Notes under the pieces: model-generated
Told to the model about the DNA's origin: nothing
Seen by the model: the letters and a program-made list of their open reading frames with translations, nothing else
Databases searched by the model: none
Source of the DNA: Onchocerca volvulus
Taxonomy: Eukaryota; Nematoda; Chromadorea; Rhabditida; Onchocercidae
Direction of reading: 5' to 3'
NCBI GenBank assembly: GCA_000499405.2
Contig: HG738140.1
Span: forward strand, 7,160,562-7,224,561
Length of the DNA: 64,000 bases
Shown: positions 14,890 through 27,106 of the stretch, piece after piece
Numbering within the stretch: the first letter of the stretch is position 1
How the letters are laid out: the number at the start of each line of letters is the position of its first letter
Translations under genes and position numbers: made by a program

Positions 14890-17800
14890 CTAGCCTGAAT
14901 GACGCTGGCCTATTTCACGTAATGCGGCCTCAATACCTGGTCCACCGGCTTTTTTATGTTTTTTATTAAGCCACGAAGAAACAAAAGCTCGTTTTACTAA
15001 GCCAGAACTTGAAGAAGCTACAAAAATTCATATTTATCCAATGACATATTGCTATACCTACCATATTAATAGAGAAAATATTTCTGTTAATTAAATTAAT
15101 TAGCATAAGTATATGATAATCTTACCATAATGTTGATTATTCGAGTTATGCATTTCAGATGATATTATGCTCGATGAACAATCACTTTCTCTTTGATTCC
15201 AATTTTGCACCTAAATTTTGCGAAGCTTAAAAAAATTATGAAATGAAGTTTTAAGCAAAGCCGAAAAAGGAATAGATATGAATATGTATGCTTATTGATT
15301 TTTTTTATATAATTTCAAGAATTTTTCAAATTTTGGTTGACCAAAACGAAATGGTTGAAATCATCGACAACATTCTAATCGTTTAATTCAGAAAATTGAT
15401 TACAAGTATAGTAAATTAGACGAATAGTTTCATTGTAAAACAACGCGAATACTTTTAATAAACGTAAAGTAAACGATCTTATAAGGATCGTTTAGTCGTT
15501 TTAAAAAATAAACTTTGTATTTATTAAATCCATAAAGATCGTTTACTATTAATTCATTGCAAGTATCTTATGGTATTGAGCAATATGCAAATATGAATGA
15601 TAAATATTTCGATGACTCAAATATTCTAATCTTGGTGACGTTTGCTTTTCATTTAATTTCCTCCAAATTCTTTTATCTTAGTTTTATAATGTTAACAATT
15701 TTGAAGTATTGGTAAGCAATCAAGCATTAGGAGTTTATTCGCACTGTTAGATTTGTTTTTAGATGATTTCTGTCACTTTTTTTTTGTTTTTTGTTTTTTT
15801 TTTTTTTTTTTTGTTAATGGCAGCTTTATTCTAACCTTAATATCAATTGCTTTCCAAGTTTTTGACCAACACAAAAATTTTTGCTTATCTCGTGATATCG
15901 TAAGTCGAACACCTAGTACAACGTATCGACATAAACTTTCTTTTTGTTGCTAAAATGGAAAAAAAAATTGTTGAAAAAATTTTTTTTTAAAAATACAAAA
16001 TTGGAAAAAGTTTTTCTTTAAGAAATTTCTAAAAAAAAAGCGGCGTAAAATTAAAAATTTGAAATTCGGAAATTTTGAATCTGTTTTTTACTGAATATAA
16101 AATATAAAAAAAGTCATGATAAAATTAAATATCTGTAATTACGATTCTTCTAATTATTCAAAAATTAAAGTGCTAATTAATAATTTCAATAACTAATAAT
16201 ATCGTTCTATGCACTTAATACGTAATGTTATTCCGGAATTATTATCCGGTTAACCTTCGATAATGAATCAATCTTAAGTCGTAATGCTAATGGCGGTCCG
16301 TCAAATGCGATTGTTAATGGTTTGATAGCTTCGGCGGATAATTGCGTAAGACGAAAACCGAAATCGACCAAACGTACGGTAACCGTTTTTGTCATTTGAT
16401 GACATTCCTCAATAACAGCACGAGCATAAGATTCAAACTAAAATAATTAAATTGTATTGCATAATAAAAATTGATAAATTGAATATTAAAAGAAAGTAAA
16501 AAAAAAAAAAGTTTTATTATAAAATCAAACTGACGTGAACATGTCAAATACACGAGCAATATGAGATCATTACAAATTGATTGATTAAATGAATATACAA
16601 TATGATGAAACAGATAGCTTTATGAAATAAATAATTAATCGAACCGAGTTTTTGTCAAAAATTTATCGCCAAGCAGTTATCATTTCAAAACTAGACTTTT
16701 CAAATGTAATTTAAGCATCGAAGATTCTGATTTACAGTTGATATTCAAATTTCTATCAGATTGATAATATTTAGAGAAGAATATGCATTTAAGCATTTTT
16801 GTTAACAATGATAGTAATAGTAATTGTTGTTTATCAAAGAGTATTAGTCAAATCTTTATGCAATAATTGCAATAATATTATTTGTTGCTGCTATTGTTGT
16901 TAATGTTTATCATAAATTGTTGCTGTTGTTGTTGATGTTTATCGTAATGCATTATTCAGATTTTCCGTGCAATAAAGATAATAGTTGTTGTTATTGCTAT
17001 TGTTATTATTATTGTTGTTGTTATTGCTATTATTATTACTGTTGTTGTTATTATTGTTATTGTTTATCATAATGCCTTTGCACAAATGGTAGTAATAGAT
17101 TTACTGTTTTTATAATGTGTTATCTGTTGTTGTTCTTATTGAAGAATAATAGTTGTTGTTATTGTTATTCGTTATTATTATTATTGTTGTTGTTTTGTTT
17201 ATCTTAATCAAATTTGTCATATTTTACATCATATTTTATCACATTTTGTCAATCAAATAAATCATGTTTTATCAAATTTATTATATTTTTATCAAATTTA
17301 TCATATTTTATCATATTCAAACCTGTGTAAGCTCACGAGCAATTCCATCGTTTACGATATCCAGAGGGTTAAAGCGTGCAAGTACCACACATGGCGTTCC
17401 AGGTAACAATTCATCCCAGTCTAGTGCTTTCATAGCTTTCAATGTCACGTGTGATGCGTCAAAACACGGCGGTCGATTACCATTATATAAACGAACCCAT
17501 GCATAAGCACCTTCTAACTCAACCACATATACCTAAAATTGAGAAATATTAAATATAAAATTTTCCGGCAATCATTGAAATTATTTAAAATCATTTTTAG
17601 AATTTCTAGTTATTAAATGATAAAATTAAATGAAATATGATGAAATTATGTGATAAGCAATTTAAAGTTTATTTAAACTTTCTTATCAATTAATTCAAAA
17701 TATGATAATTTAAATGAAATGATGATCTTACTTTGTGAATAATATTGATCGCTAATGGCCTTCCATTCGGATAACGAACAATCCTTGCTTCTAATTGATT

Positions 17801-20735
17801 GCTCTTTGTTAATTGCTCATTAATCGATGATATCGTTTCCTCAGCTAAGAATGAACTATTCGTAGGTAACTTGATATTATCATCATCTTTCAACTGTAAT
17901 TATTAGTACAAACAATGAATAAGATATTGATAAAATTGGAATTCTTCTGTTATAGAAATGAAAATTGAATAACTGAAATAGAAAATTTTGATAATTTGAT
18001 AAATTTTAATTTTATAATCATCAATAGAATTAATCATGCAATTTTTATTTCAACTTATATTTGAGATTTTATTTTTATTTTTTACAGCAAATTTCATGAC
18101 ATATAGAATATTTAATTTACTTATTTATCACAACAAAAAAAAAAACTTAAGAATTAATGCAGCGATATTGTTTTATAATCGATTTGGTAGTAAACACTTA
18201 ATAATTTTAGGAAGAAAGAAAGTTATGCTAAAAGAATGAAAATAATTTTATTTACTTTATTAGTTGTGGTACCAGGAGTACCACGAGTGATCAATTGTCC
18301 TTCATCATCTTCCACGTCTGATATTTCACCTGCTAATGCCGCTAAAATTGCATATTATTGTATAAATTTTGAAATATACCTAATTTATCATCTTCTGTTT
18401 TCTTTGCAATTTGATTGAAATTTTTCGTTAATACAAATAAGGTTAAAATTACTTAAGTTTAATTTGTTCTTTTGAATTGCTTCAAAATTTGCGATAAAAG
18501 TTCATTTGAAACACTTAAATACTTGGAGATAATTTAGCTATTTTTTTACTCATTGACATATCATTGCTTTTTGCTTAATAATTTTTTTTTTTTTTTTTTT
18601 AAAAAATTTAGCTCCTTATCAGAATTTAATTAAATGACTACAATAGTTATTTAAGCCATTTGCTACCTCGGTTTTATCCCAATTAAGAATATATGTTCTA
18701 TCATTATTCAATATTATTCAAAATTCTTTTCCAAATTAATTATGTAAGTCTGATTAATCCAAAGGTATCAAAAGTTTTTTTTTTACGAGTAAGCTTATAA
18801 TGGTGACTCTTGATGACAATTATACTATTATCAAACAATTATTATTCGTAACTTTTTTTTTTTTGTTGGTAAATTTTGAATTGACTCATTCGATTGAATT
18901 CGCTTTGTTTGAAATTAATAAATTTCTTCTTTTACTTTTTTATTTTTTATTTATTTATTTTTTTGATGTTTAACATAATTTACGACTAATCGATGACAAA
19001 TTTTAATGTTGTCAGCAAAATTATTATTCTTAATTTTGTCGTTAAATTTAGAATTAATTTTTTCTAATTCATTCAACAAATAAACCATGTTTGTATTTCT
19101 ATTTTTTTATTTTAAATTCCACTTTTTAAATATTACCTTCAATATCACAATAAAATTTTGCTACTTTTTGTTTATTTGGCTGTAGTAGTATTTTGGATGC
19201 TGCTACATTTTCACGATTGATGTTATTAACATTTATTTCATGCTATAACAAAGGAAATAATCAAAAGCAAAAAAATATGATATGCAAATATCAACAATTG
19301 ATAAAGACAGAAAATTTAGAACTTTAAATTTACTTTAAAAAATTCGCCCAACACTACTGATAATCTTTCAAATAATATGAAATAGTTTGATTAGTCAGGA
19401 CTAAAAGAACAAACTTGCCGGATAAATTCGATTGATGGTATTAATTGATGAATATGCTGATAAACTTGAATCATGAGCTTAAATTAAAAAAAAATTCCAT
19501 GATTAAATTACTATATTATTAAATTATCCAATTACTAAAATTTTATTACCAATTATACTGCTAATATTATATTATTTTGAATAGACCCAGCCTAATTTAT
19601 AAATACTGCATATTATTTATAAACATCACTGATCAGATTATCAGATTTATCATATATATCACATAATTATAATTAAAACTTCATCATAAATACTGTCTAG
19701 CATTTGCAAATATCATTGATAAGATTAGCAGATTTATCAATAATGCATGGATTTATCATTATACCATGTGGCACTAATTTAACATCATTTTAAAAATTTC
19801 ATCAGTTATTACTGTATAATCTATAATAATTAGATAATTTTTTAAAATTGATTGTCACTTTTTTAACAAACCAGTTCGATTGTAGAAATTTTGTTGGGAT
19901 CGTTGGCGGATAATTGATTTATAGTTATTATTGCAATCAAATTGTTCATGTTGCTGTTGTTTCATATGACCTAAAATTTGGAACAAAAAAAATCAGACAA
20001 AAAACTGAAATTTTTAGTATTTTTTATAAATTTAAAATAAAATCAAAAAACTTTGGTGTTTTTTATGTGTTTTTTATTTTTTTAAATAACTGAAAAAGCA
20101 ATAAATTAATTTTTTATTCACCTTTATTATAAATATTCGTTACATCTTTTAATTGATTGCTCTTTTTTTCACCCTATAATTCATTTGATTATCATTTTAT
20201 CTAGTATATTTAGATACAATTTTTCAATTCAACCTATGTCTTTATACTGATTCATGTAAATTTTTCGAATTAAATATTACTAGATATGTTGAATATAGTG
20301 TATTTTTGTAGTTATAATTGCAATTTTAGTTTTAATTTTAGAATTAAAAAACTCAAAATTAATGCAATTTGTGGTTTTATATATCTGCCTTCAATTTTTT
20401 CGTTTTTTTTTTTCAAAGTTAAATATAATCAGGAAATTCGAAATTTTTAACAACGCTCTAATTATTATTTTGTGTTGAGATCCTAAGTAATGTAAACTGA
20501 TAATTAGTGAAATATCAAATATGAATGTGAAGAAAGCACTGCTAATGTTCTTATCAAAAATGATCAGTAAAATATAAACGAAATTATTTCAAAATTTCCA
20601 GATTGTTAATGCATTAATTGAATACAAAAAAGAATTAACTGGCACCTGTGTAATAATATTATCACTAACTGCAATCTGTTTTACCGAGATACCTTTATAT
20701 TTCACTGTTGGTGTTATTATTTCATCAGATTCCAT
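14890..20735 (-). CDS. Tudor-domain protein, 457 residues
   Basis: Twelve minus-strand exons with continuous phase: 20735-20646, 20173-20122, 19970-19872, 19477-19419, 19242-19137, 18341-18256, 17893-17732, 17532-17323, 16437-16255, 15949-15836, 15210-15126 and 15017-14890. The summed length is exactly 458 codons including TAG. Residues about 260-330 resemble a Tudor fold: PGTPCVVLARF, then YARAVI (equivalent of WYRA.V), then VRLVDFG (equivalent of V.FVDYG) and L..L.AEAIKPL. Tudor domains usually bind methyl-arginine or methyl-lysine partners and in nematodes often serve small-RNA pathways; that role is inference here. The N-terminal 100 residues are Gln/Asn/Ser-rich and look disordered. The C-terminus is basic (WLNKKHKK) and of unknown function. 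Intron 4 fits only a GC-AG pattern, so exon 4 (19477-19419) is less certain than the rest. Confidence 0.78.
16811..17207. repeat. Imperfect GTT/ATT trinucleotide tract in a Tudor-gene intron
   Basis: Several clusters of GTT and ATT triplets lie inside the intron between exons 17532-17323 and 16437-16255. They are interrupted and degenerate, typical of an ageing trinucleotide microsatellite. Confidence 0.8.
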
Positions 20736-23700
20736 CGCAAATTTCGAGATTTAAAAATTCAAATTTAATTTTGACTATTTCATTATTATATACATGTATA
20801 CATATATTTGAATGCTTTCTACTGTAAAAATTTTGGTACAAACTTCTTTAAAAAATTCAATATAAATTATACACCTTTTGCCTTGTCATCATATTACCAA
20901 TGTTGTACTTGAATGGTTTAGTGATATGAAAGTGTAAGCATGCCATTACATATCGATGTCGTAAATCCTTAATTTATAATAATTTAATTGAAATTATTGT
21001 TTGTTTCTAAAATAATTATAAAATTGATGTAACAATAATATAATCAAGTTATGATTCATCAGTTATTTCACTATAGTGATTACAACAAATAAAAATCAGG
21101 TAAATTATGCACATAAAGTAATTTGTGACATAATAATGACATACCCAGTAATGCTAATAAAAAGTTTTTGTAACAAATTTGTCAGAATTCGATTAAAATT
21201 GTGTATTTTATCGAATAACTGTGAAATAATGATAAGAAATAATGTAGTTTATATCAGTGATTAACAGCTTTGCTAATTTTTAAGAATGCAATGATTTTTT
21301 AATAGTATTAATGCAAATAATTTTTGGATACTTTTGGATTCTTGATTTTTGTTTATTTGAGTTACGATTATGATTATTTGTCAACATTATATTATAATGT
21401 CATAATTAAAAAACAGTACCTGTTGTGACATTTTTCCTGATATACAAAAAAAAAATTAATGCATAAAAATTTTCGAGTATCAAAATTTATTATAATGTTG
21501 ACAAATTATCATAATCTACCTCACTTAGAATCGATATGATTATATTTCCAACAAAAAGCAGAATAAATATGCGAAATCATAATTTTATATTCTTTCATGA
21601 TGTATTCCACGTGATCTAACTTTAATCCAATTAATATTAAGTATTAATTACTTCATGTGATAAACGAAACAAGTATGCAAAATAAAAGCAATCGAATCTT
21701 CTTTTATGATTTATGATGATATTTTCCTAATTTTAATCTAATTAATATTAAGTACTAATTACTTCATATGAAACATTGGCATTTCGGGCAATTGTTCGAA
21801 TTTGTTTATCAATTGATTGTATTAATTGTAACCATTTCGTTTCAATACAGCCAATTTCCATTGTATAAACAAACAACCGAAATGTAACGATAACTTTACT
21901 GCAATAAATTAAAATTTATAAAATTACATCGTTTTGTATAATCACATTTCTAATAAAAAATGAAATAAATGTAAATTCGCAAAATTCTTTCGAATTTAAA
22001 AATTTTGAATAATATAAAACAAAGTATGATAAAATACATTTGATAATCAATACATGTTAAAACAAAAAATTGTAAATTTAAAAAAAAAGAGAAAATTATT
22101 TCATTTTAATTATTATTATGGAAACATAAATTTATTTTCATACATTTTGAAATGATGGAATTGAAATGGCAAGTTAAATAATTATTTTTCTAATTATAAT
22201 ATAAAACCTATTGAGGTTTTGCAAAATTATGAAAAAATCATCTTAACTAATAATAATTAGTGCAATTAGTCAATCTTGCTATTACTTTGCCTTATAAACT
22301 TTTATTTTTTCCACAATTGACATAATTTGTAAAAGTATTCATTGGTGTAGTTTATAAGATTATAAATTATGATTATTACATAATCAAATTATTTTTTATT
22401 ACATTTCATCATAGAACTATTGTTGTTCAAAATATTTTGCCAATTTTTTTATTTGTATTATAAAAAAATAAAAATTGTTGCAAGGTAGTTAGATGATTTT
22501 TTTGAAGTTAAAGTTTTTAAATTTTACTGCGTTCATTTTAATTTCTATGAAATTGTTCAAATGTAAAACTGTTGTGTAGAATCAAAGTTATCTGATCGAA
22601 AAGATTGAATTCCAAATGATATTGCCGTCGCTTGTTGTTGTTGTTGTTGATTAGGCGCTTTTCAATGACCTTTCATTAACAATTTTATGACCGATTTTGT
22701 AAATAATTGGTTGTCATAATCCTTATGATTAATGTTTTACATATTTACGACATAAATTTGTTCTCAACTGAATATTACCGATTATTGAAGTGACATTTGA
22801 TTAAATATTTCAAATATTTCGCTTTATAATTCAACATTTCATAAATTTTCGTTGAAAAAAAAAATTGCTAATTAAATTCTGACATTAACATCATCGATTC
22901 ATTCACGCTAGAATTCATTTTCCTTTTCATTGAGAATATTTCTTATCATTCAAAAAATGAAAGTTTTATTCTTTTTTTTATTTATGACGTCAAGACACAA
23001 TTGATTTAAAAACAAATACCGAAAAAATAATTGGAATGGAATTGAATTTAATAACATTTATTGAGTGGAAATAAAATAATGAAAGTTAATTGGAAAATTA
23101 GGTTCGAATTAAAATTTTTTTAAATATGAGGCAGTAAAATTAAATCAAACTGTATCATTTTTGGATCATCTTAGATTAAGCAAAAATTTAGATCTTATCA
23201 TGATGTTTGATAAGTAAGAAAAATAATGGTAATGCTTCCTTCATCAATCTATTGCATAATCTTTTCTTTACTTTAAAATTAGAGAAGATTGGATTTTACT
23301 TATTTAAAATCTGATTTAACTTTCTCTGATATTTCGTATCATATATATCAGTAATGTAAATGTTTAATATGAAAACTTTAGTGCTTAATTAACCACTAGT
23401 GTTCTATTAAGCAAAAATCTTCTGATTTTATCATTTATATCAATTAACTTGCAATGTTTGTCATTATATTTACTTTTAAGTAATTCACTTTCTCTGAAAT
23501 CCACCAATTTCAAATGCAATATTATCATTATTTTTTTCATTATTTCTTGGTTATTTTCTTTTTTTTTTTTTTTTTTGATTTTTTCGACTGTCAAATTATT
23601 TATTTCATTGAATATGTTGACACAATTATTTAATTAGTAGTGAAATAATTAGCCAATATTTTATAATGTTCAGTAATCTACCAACTTTTCAATGATTTAT

Positions 23701-23940
23701 TTCATGCAAATTTTATGTTTCAAATTTACTTTAATATGAAGGAAAATTACATGTCATAAAAACAAGGACAGCAATGAAGCTTTAAAAAAAATCCTTTTAT
23801 TTGTATTTAATTTTGTTCAAAAATACTGATAATAATCTTTTTATTTATTTTAGAAATGTATTTTTGCTAATTTTTACAAATATATCTTTTCAGAATGATA
23901 AAGAATTGGGCAGAAAACGATCAAACGAATATTTATTTTA
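20736..23940. other. Non-coding interval upstream of the Tudor gene
   Basis: This is the 5' flank of the minus-strand Tudor gene running to the first Helitron fragment. I see only AT-rich sequence, a short GTT run near 22634-22651 and scattered homopolymers. Short open frames at 21076, 23385, 23449 and 23801 have no domain or splice evidence. Confidence 0.6.
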
Positions 23941-24465
23941 CAGATCTGTTGCAGTTGGAAAACATTGGGCTTTTCCATGTCGGTATAAATTCCGAGCGCA
24001 CATTAATTCATCATTGTTATCACTATACATTTATAGAATACATTTGTGGGAATTTATATTGAGCATTTGGCAACGAAAGCAGTGAGCCGGCTTTATGATC
24101 AAATTGTGCTTTCACTTTGAAAGTTGCGATGAATTGATTTGTTACGATTTCTGCTCCGAAAAGCGTCATTTGGAAACAGGAGTTGTATTTCCTGCTGACA
24201 GATGGAAAATACATTAATTCGGCAGTATAATCGGCAAGTATATTTTTAATGCTTTTGGTGATTCTTCCAGTTAAGCAGTTTAATTTCTTTGGCGGCGCAA
24301 CCATATTTCTTTCATTTCTCTATTAAATTTCAAATTTGAAATGAGGACACATATCATGAAGCTATAATCATCAGCTGGATTGTATTGGAATGCAAGGCGA
24401 TTGTAATCGCATGATTGATGAACATGAAGTCTGTTTGATGCTAATCTGCCGTTTCTCCTTGACAT
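23941..24465 (-). pseudogene. Helitron Rep N-terminal region, copy 1 (broken)
   Basis: Two overlapping minus-strand frames (24465-24280 and 24304-24023) translate to MSRRNGRLASNRL... and MVAPPKKLNCLTGRITK.... The family motif of a Lys-Leu-rich stretch, A.Y.AE, YF...S..YN, then MTLFGAE is visible. The rest of the replication initiator is absent at this position. The two frames are offset, so it is a relic. Confidence 0.75.
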
Positions 24466-25065
24466 CTTTCAGCCACTCTCAGCCAGGTGTTGGTAACCGT
24501 GTATCTGAAGTTTGGATGCATGTGGTTATATTGCTTTCTCTGCAGATATTTGAGCTATTCTTTGTCTGTTTCGCTCGTTCGCTGATGTCCATTCTTTATT
24601 AATTTGCAGCGATTGGCAATTAATCGTCGCAATGCTTCCGTTCCGCGAGTACAACGATCTAAGTTTGATCTTCTGCAAAGCATTACTTGGATGAAGTAAA
24701 ACAGATCGACTGTGCTTGAACTATTCGCGAAATTATTTGTGAATATCCAAGCAAAATTGATTATGAATCATTCTTTCCTTTGTTACTTGTAAAGAAGAAT
24801 AGAATCTCTTGACTGTCGATTTAATTAATTCACTAAAACGCCTACGATCATCACTGTTAGACATAAAAGCTGACCAATCACTATTTGAAAGCCAAGAAAA
24901 GTCTTTTCTTCCATATTTTTACATATTTTCGATATTATTTTGTTGTAAACTGCAATTTATGACTTCTTTTTCATCTAAATGTCACCAAATTTATAGGATG
25001 GAATCGATTTCACTCTCTTTCACTATCTATTCCTTACCTTCGGATTGATAAACTTTTTTTCGCTT

Positions 25066-25066
25066 N
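25066..25066. other. Single N at a repeat-block junction
   Basis: One undetermined base sits exactly where copy 2 carries about 166 additional bases (54907-55071). It probably marks an assembly join rather than a single miscalled base. Confidence 0.7.
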
Positions 25067-25847
25067 GTAGTAGTAAATCAAATTTCTAATCCGATTAGAT
25101 TTGATAAACTAAAAATTGAAAAGAAAAATTGAACAAATCTGTAATAATAATAATAATAACAATAATAATAACAAGATAATAATAATTATAATTATAATAA
25201 TCTTTTCTTCCAAAAAATGTTAAAACTAATATGAACAGAAGTAATCATATGAATTGGAAAATTTGCAGCAAAAATTTTCAAGAAATTGATTAATTCTATT
25301 GAAAAATTGTTTATAAACTAGTTTGCTGTACCTGGCTAAGTGGAGCGTGACCAGTCCAGTTAGCTTAGCGTGACTGGCTGCTTTGGGTGTCTAACTTCAG
25401 CTAGTCTATATAAATAGAAATGTAAATGTTCGTTTACTCAAAACTATAAATCTCCGATACTTCCTGAACACGCGCCTTATCTATATTAGTTCAGAATCTA
25501 GGATCTCCGAAAATATTGCTTTGAAATTTTGAAAAAACGTCAATTTCGAATATGCGCATGTTTTTACATACTTTTTATATACACACGTTGCTGTAGTTCA
25601 ATTTGGTTAAATAGAAAAAAATTAGAAAGTGCATGCTTCTAATGTTGGGGAAAATTAATTTCAAAGTGCTCATGGATATACAATATTTTTTGTTGTTTTC
25701 CATTGTCTGTTTAGATATAGAAATTTTCTGGTTTGTGATTCTAGAACATGCAATACAGAATTGTCATGTAGAAACAATCCGTCTCTAGATCTAAACTGAA
25801 GGATTCTAAAGATTTAGCCTGAAATTTATTGATGATGATTGTAAACG

Positions 25848-26250
25848 TCAATCGAATTGGGAATTGCAATCTCTTAAATTGAAATGGCATATCCTTTGGA
25901 TTAATGGCAATGCAAGAATAAGAACATCTTCATCTTTAAAAGGTCCTGGCAAAATTGTTGCTTTTACGATGCAAGTCTCATGCAAATCGCATGCCGTTGC
26001 AAAGCTTTGGCTGGTTGATATTTTCAAAATGTTGATTGGCACGTCGATTTTCAATTGCAGTCTCTGACAGATCGAGTGAATTCAAAAATTCTGTTCGGCA
26101 TCGGATGTTTCAGCGCATATTACGTCGTCAATTTCGTTTGAAGTGATTTTATTATAAAGCCAGATTAGTATATGTGCGTATGGCAATCCTTCCTCTTGCC
26201 ATTCCACTGAATACATCTAGGAGCGCACAGACACAAATACTTCATGTTTT
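25848..26250 (-). pseudogene. Helitron Rep HUH region fused to helicase C-terminus, copy 1
   Basis: On the minus strand 26220-26160 reads VEWQEEGLPYAHILIW, the HUH region of Helitron Rep, with Tyr in place of the first catalytic His (codon TAC, 26180-26178). Less than 150 bases downstream the frame becomes the helicase C-terminal motif KISTSQSFATACDLHET and LPLIQRICHFNLRDCNSQFD. The helicase core that should separate them is missing, so this is an internally deleted derivative. Confidence 0.75.
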
Positions 26251-26580
26251 GCTATGAAATCTATCAGCTATTTCAGTTTCTGTCAGAAAACACGTACTGT
26301 AATGTCATGTCTATCCATCGGCGATTGCTTAAAAAGTGAGAGATTTTGTATATTGTCTCAAGATGGATTACATGTGAATATAATGAATAAGACTGGACGC
26401 CCAGATTATAAGAAAAAAGTAAGCTAATCTCATATGGATATGTTTTTCCCTCTGTTTTCAATAAACCAACAAAAACATGCTGTTGATCTGCCACGTAAAA
26501 TTACAAACGCTACTATTAAGCAACAAAATTTGCAACATCGTCTGAGAACAGCGTTGATAAGCTCGAAGAGAAAATTTACA

Positions 26581-27074
26581 ATTTACTATTTATACTACTA
26601 CTTCCATATCAAACCCAGTATATAAAAGAGGCTCATTCATTTCATCCGGACATTACGAACAAGGAATTCCGGATGCTTAAAATTCCGGATATTTGGAACC
26701 ATTTCCGGGAAATTTCTTTTTTCACAATAATGAATTCCTTACCCGTATTTCTTATATATATCGCCAAAAGATGCGGAATGTTTTGCCATCGGCGAGCAAT
26801 TTGAAGAAGAAAACTCATCGAACGAAACATTCCTCATCATTTGTCGTAAAAAAGTCACGGAAATTCTAAAAATAAAACGTTGCAAAGAAAAATGACATTT
26901 TTCTTAATAAATTGAATAGAAAAAGAGAATTTAACTTTTAAGATTTTTAATTTTTTAAAAATGATTCAATAAAATACTTTCATCATAAAGTTTAATCATG
27001 AAATTTTCCAAAAAAAAAATTTTTCTCAAATTCTGATGAACTGTGTAAAATTATAGACCAAATATGCCTTCACT

Positions 27075-27106
<32 letters not shown>

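Larger units (their letters stand above)
23941..26580 (-). mobile_element. Helitron fragment, copy 1 (rearranged)
   Basis: Three blocks are shared with the copy near 55-58 kb: A (23941-24822, matching 57264-58148), B (about 24821-25065, matching 54659-54906) and C (25067-26580, matching 55072-56555). Block A on the minus strand encodes the Arg-rich N-terminus and the Helitron-like N region (KLNCLTGRITK, YFPSVSRKYNSCFQMTLFGAE). Block C encodes a Rep fragment with VEWQEEGLPYAHILIW and then jumps to the C-terminal end of the helicase. The 3' end CTAG is at 25318-25321 on the minus strand, followed by T, preceded by GC-rich potential hairpins (25330-25400). The order A-B-C differs from copy 2 (B-C-D-A). 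No frame is intact. Confidence 0.85.

Noticed and set aside
24390..24602. Plus-strand frames conserved between the two Helitron copies (also 57716-57928)
   Set aside because: Conservation is explained by duplication of the whole block; they are antisense to the Helitron N-terminal coding sequence.
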